DNA from: Legionella lytica
Lineage (GTDB): Bacteria; Pseudomonadota; Gammaproteobacteria; Legionellales; Legionellaceae
Length of the DNA: 64,000 bases
Direction of reading: 5' to 3'
Assembly: GCF_023921225.1 (NCBI RefSeq)
Contig: NZ_CP071527.1
Coordinates: 1,330,501-1,394,500 of the forward strand
Numbering within the stretch: the stretch's first letter is position 1; each line of letters opens with the position of its first letter. A program made the translations under genes and the position numbers. Of this stretch, positions 62,815 through 64,000 are shown one piece after another. The notes under the pieces were generated by a model, which was given only the letters and a program-made list of their open reading frames with translations, was not told the DNA's origin and searched no databases.

Positions 62815-64000
62815 ATGAACATGCGCCTGTTGATCATTTTCATTCTAGGTTTTTCTTCTGGTTTGCCCATGGCATTAATCAGCAGTACTTTGCAAGCCTG
62901 GTATGCATCCGATGGGATGTCGGTGTTTGTCACTGGAACATTAAGCTTAATTAGTTTGCCCTACGCATATCGCATTTTTTGGGGCCCGATTTTAGATCGG
63001 TATTCTCTATTTTCCATAGGAAAAAGAAGAAGCTGGATCCTAACCATGCAATGTTTCTTGCTGGTGGGATTTAATCTAATGGCTTGGTTTACTCCAGAGC
63101 AGTACCCAAAGCTTTTAGCTGTTTTAGCGTTTATTCTCGCGTGTTTTTCGGCAACACAAGACGTTGCAATTGATGCCCATAGAGCTGAATATTTGCCCGT
63201 GTCCGAACATGCCTTAGGGGCATCTTTAGCGGTGTTTGGTTATCGGCTAGCCTTATTAATTTCTGGTGGTTTGGCCTTGGTTATGGCGCAAAAATTAGGG
63301 TGGGCTTTCACGTACCGCTTTATGGGATTATTGATGAGCATTGGTATGTTGGCTGTATTATTCAGTAAGGAGCCCAGTACTACACCGAAAGAGAAAATTC
63401 CTTTTACACAATCGTTTATTGCCCCCGTTAAAGAATTACTAACTCGTCCCGGCATCATTTATCTTTTATGTTTCGTTTTTTGTTACAAGTTGGGTGAAGC
63501 GTTTACCACAACGACTAGTGGTATTGTTATGCCGTTTTTGATTCAGGGCTTAGGGTTTTCTTTAGATACTATTGGTTATATTAATAAGATGTTAGGGGTT
63601 GGTTCCATTTTATTAGGTGGCTTACTTGCAGGCCTTATATTAACCCGCTGCTCTTTGTATCGTTCTTTATTTGTTTTTGGTTTATTACAAGCTTTGACCA
63701 ATGTTTTGTTTGTAGTTTTAGCGATGGTTGGTAAAAACGTAGTGCTATTATCAGTAGCGGTCTTTTTTGATAATTTTGCTGCAGGCATGGGATCTACTGC
63801 ATTAGTTGCTTTATTTATGCGATTAGTGAATAAGCAATATACGGGAACACAATTTTCTATATTGGTAGCTTTATCAACAATTCCCCGTATTATTTCAGGC
63901 CCAGTGGCTGCATCGATTCAAATGGCCATTGGCTGGATAGGGCTTTATCAGCTTTCTATTGCTTTCGCTTTAGCATTCATTCCATTTCTCGTGTTGATTA
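62815..64000 (+). CDS. AmpG-like major facilitator permease, 3'-truncated by the window
   Basis: ATG 62815 opens a frame of 395 codons to the window edge with no stop. The product is an MFS membrane protein of the AmpG type: N-terminal G-F-S-S-G-L-P-M-A-L, Y-R-I-F-W-G-P-I-L-D-R-Y, A-T-Q-D-V-A-I-D-A-H-R, and repeated membrane helices. AmpG imports anhydromuropeptides for cell-wall recycling. An N-terminal Met-Asn-Met start is plausible. It is co-directional with mip but separated from it by a terminator. Confidence 0.88.
   Translation, partial: MNMRLLIIFILGFSSGLPMALISSTLQAWYASDGMSVFVTGTLSLISLPYAYRIFWGPILDRYSLFSIGKRRSWILTMQCFLLVGFNLMAWFTPEQYPKLLAVLAFILACFSATQDVAIDAHRAEYLPVSEHALGASLAVFGYRLALLISGGLALVMAQKLGWAFTYRFMGLLMSIGMLAVLFSKEPSTTPKEKIPFTQSFIAPVKELLTRPGIIYLLCFVFCYKLGEAFTTTTSGIVMPFLIQGLGFSLDTIGYINKMLGVGSILLGGLLAGLILTRCSLYRSLFVFGLLQALTNVLFVVLAMVGKNVVLLSVAVFFDNFAAGMGSTALVALFMRLVNKQYTGTQFSILVALSTIPRIISGPVAASIQMAIGWIGLYQLSIAFALAFIPFLVLI

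Overview
The window is chromosomal DNA from a Legionella species. Three genes point there directly: a Mip-type FKBP peptidyl-prolyl isomerase at 62045-62740, a Legionella-type Pal lipoprotein at 34157-34681, and a 64-residue CsrA at 52980-53174. Several large orphan proteins, an ankyrin/methyltransferase fusion, a leucine-rich-repeat protein and a bacterial mevalonate pathway support this. The DNA is AT-rich. I cannot name the species from sequence alone.

1-9412 is a variable, partly decayed region. It holds a cupin, a FecR/DUF6600-type secreted protein ending in identical 42-bp repeats, small orphan ORFs, an unknown 730-residue protein, two degraded DUF1016/YhcG nuclease genes, and a truncated photolyase fused in frame to yhcG. 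Two partial copies of the 3' half of a tRNA-Arg gene (4276-4323 and 7642-7687) lie here. The intact tRNA-Arg (22042-22118) is far to the right in the same orientation, so these look like attachment-site scars of integrative elements.

9420-19412 is a divergent locus. Leftward runs a LysR regulator, an ABC-exporter-like protein whose nucleotide-binding domain has lost every recognisable catalytic motif, an HlyD-type adaptor and a TolC-type outer-membrane protein. Rightward runs a DAB inorganic-carbon uptake operon (dabB, dabA, a PII-like protein) with a DUF6671 zinc-ribbon protein. Then come hemH, a small heat-shock protein with a plausible sigma-32 promoter, htpX, tRNA-Arg and two tRNA-Lys genes.

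22790-37583 carries two effector-like ORFs and two mevalonate clusters: a GHMP kinase with HMG-CoA reductase, and mvaD with mevalonate kinase. Between them lie an Mla-like lipid transport operon (STAS-MlaE, MlaF, MlaD and a PqiC-like lipoprotein), the Ank-methyltransferase fusion, and pal-cpoB.

37682-50647 has ftsB, cbpA-cbpM, phaC, a BON lipoprotein, a CBS protein, a CPHC thioredoxin/CcdA-like membrane protein, lipA, a 1021-residue putative membrane effector, a POT peptide transporter and a methyltransferase. 50818-64000 has an O-antigen-type epimerase and WecA-like transferase, csrA, birA, a phosphopantetheinyl transferase, accA, tilS, an 878-residue coiled-coil protein with a C-terminal internal duplication, sdaA, mip, and the start of an AmpG-like permease cut by the window end. 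Several gaps contain dispersed palindromic repeats.

The points most worth a second look are the catalytically dead ABC exporter back-to-back with the DAB operon, the direct tRNA-Arg repeats that could delimit about 14.4 kb, and the photolyase-yhcG chimera.
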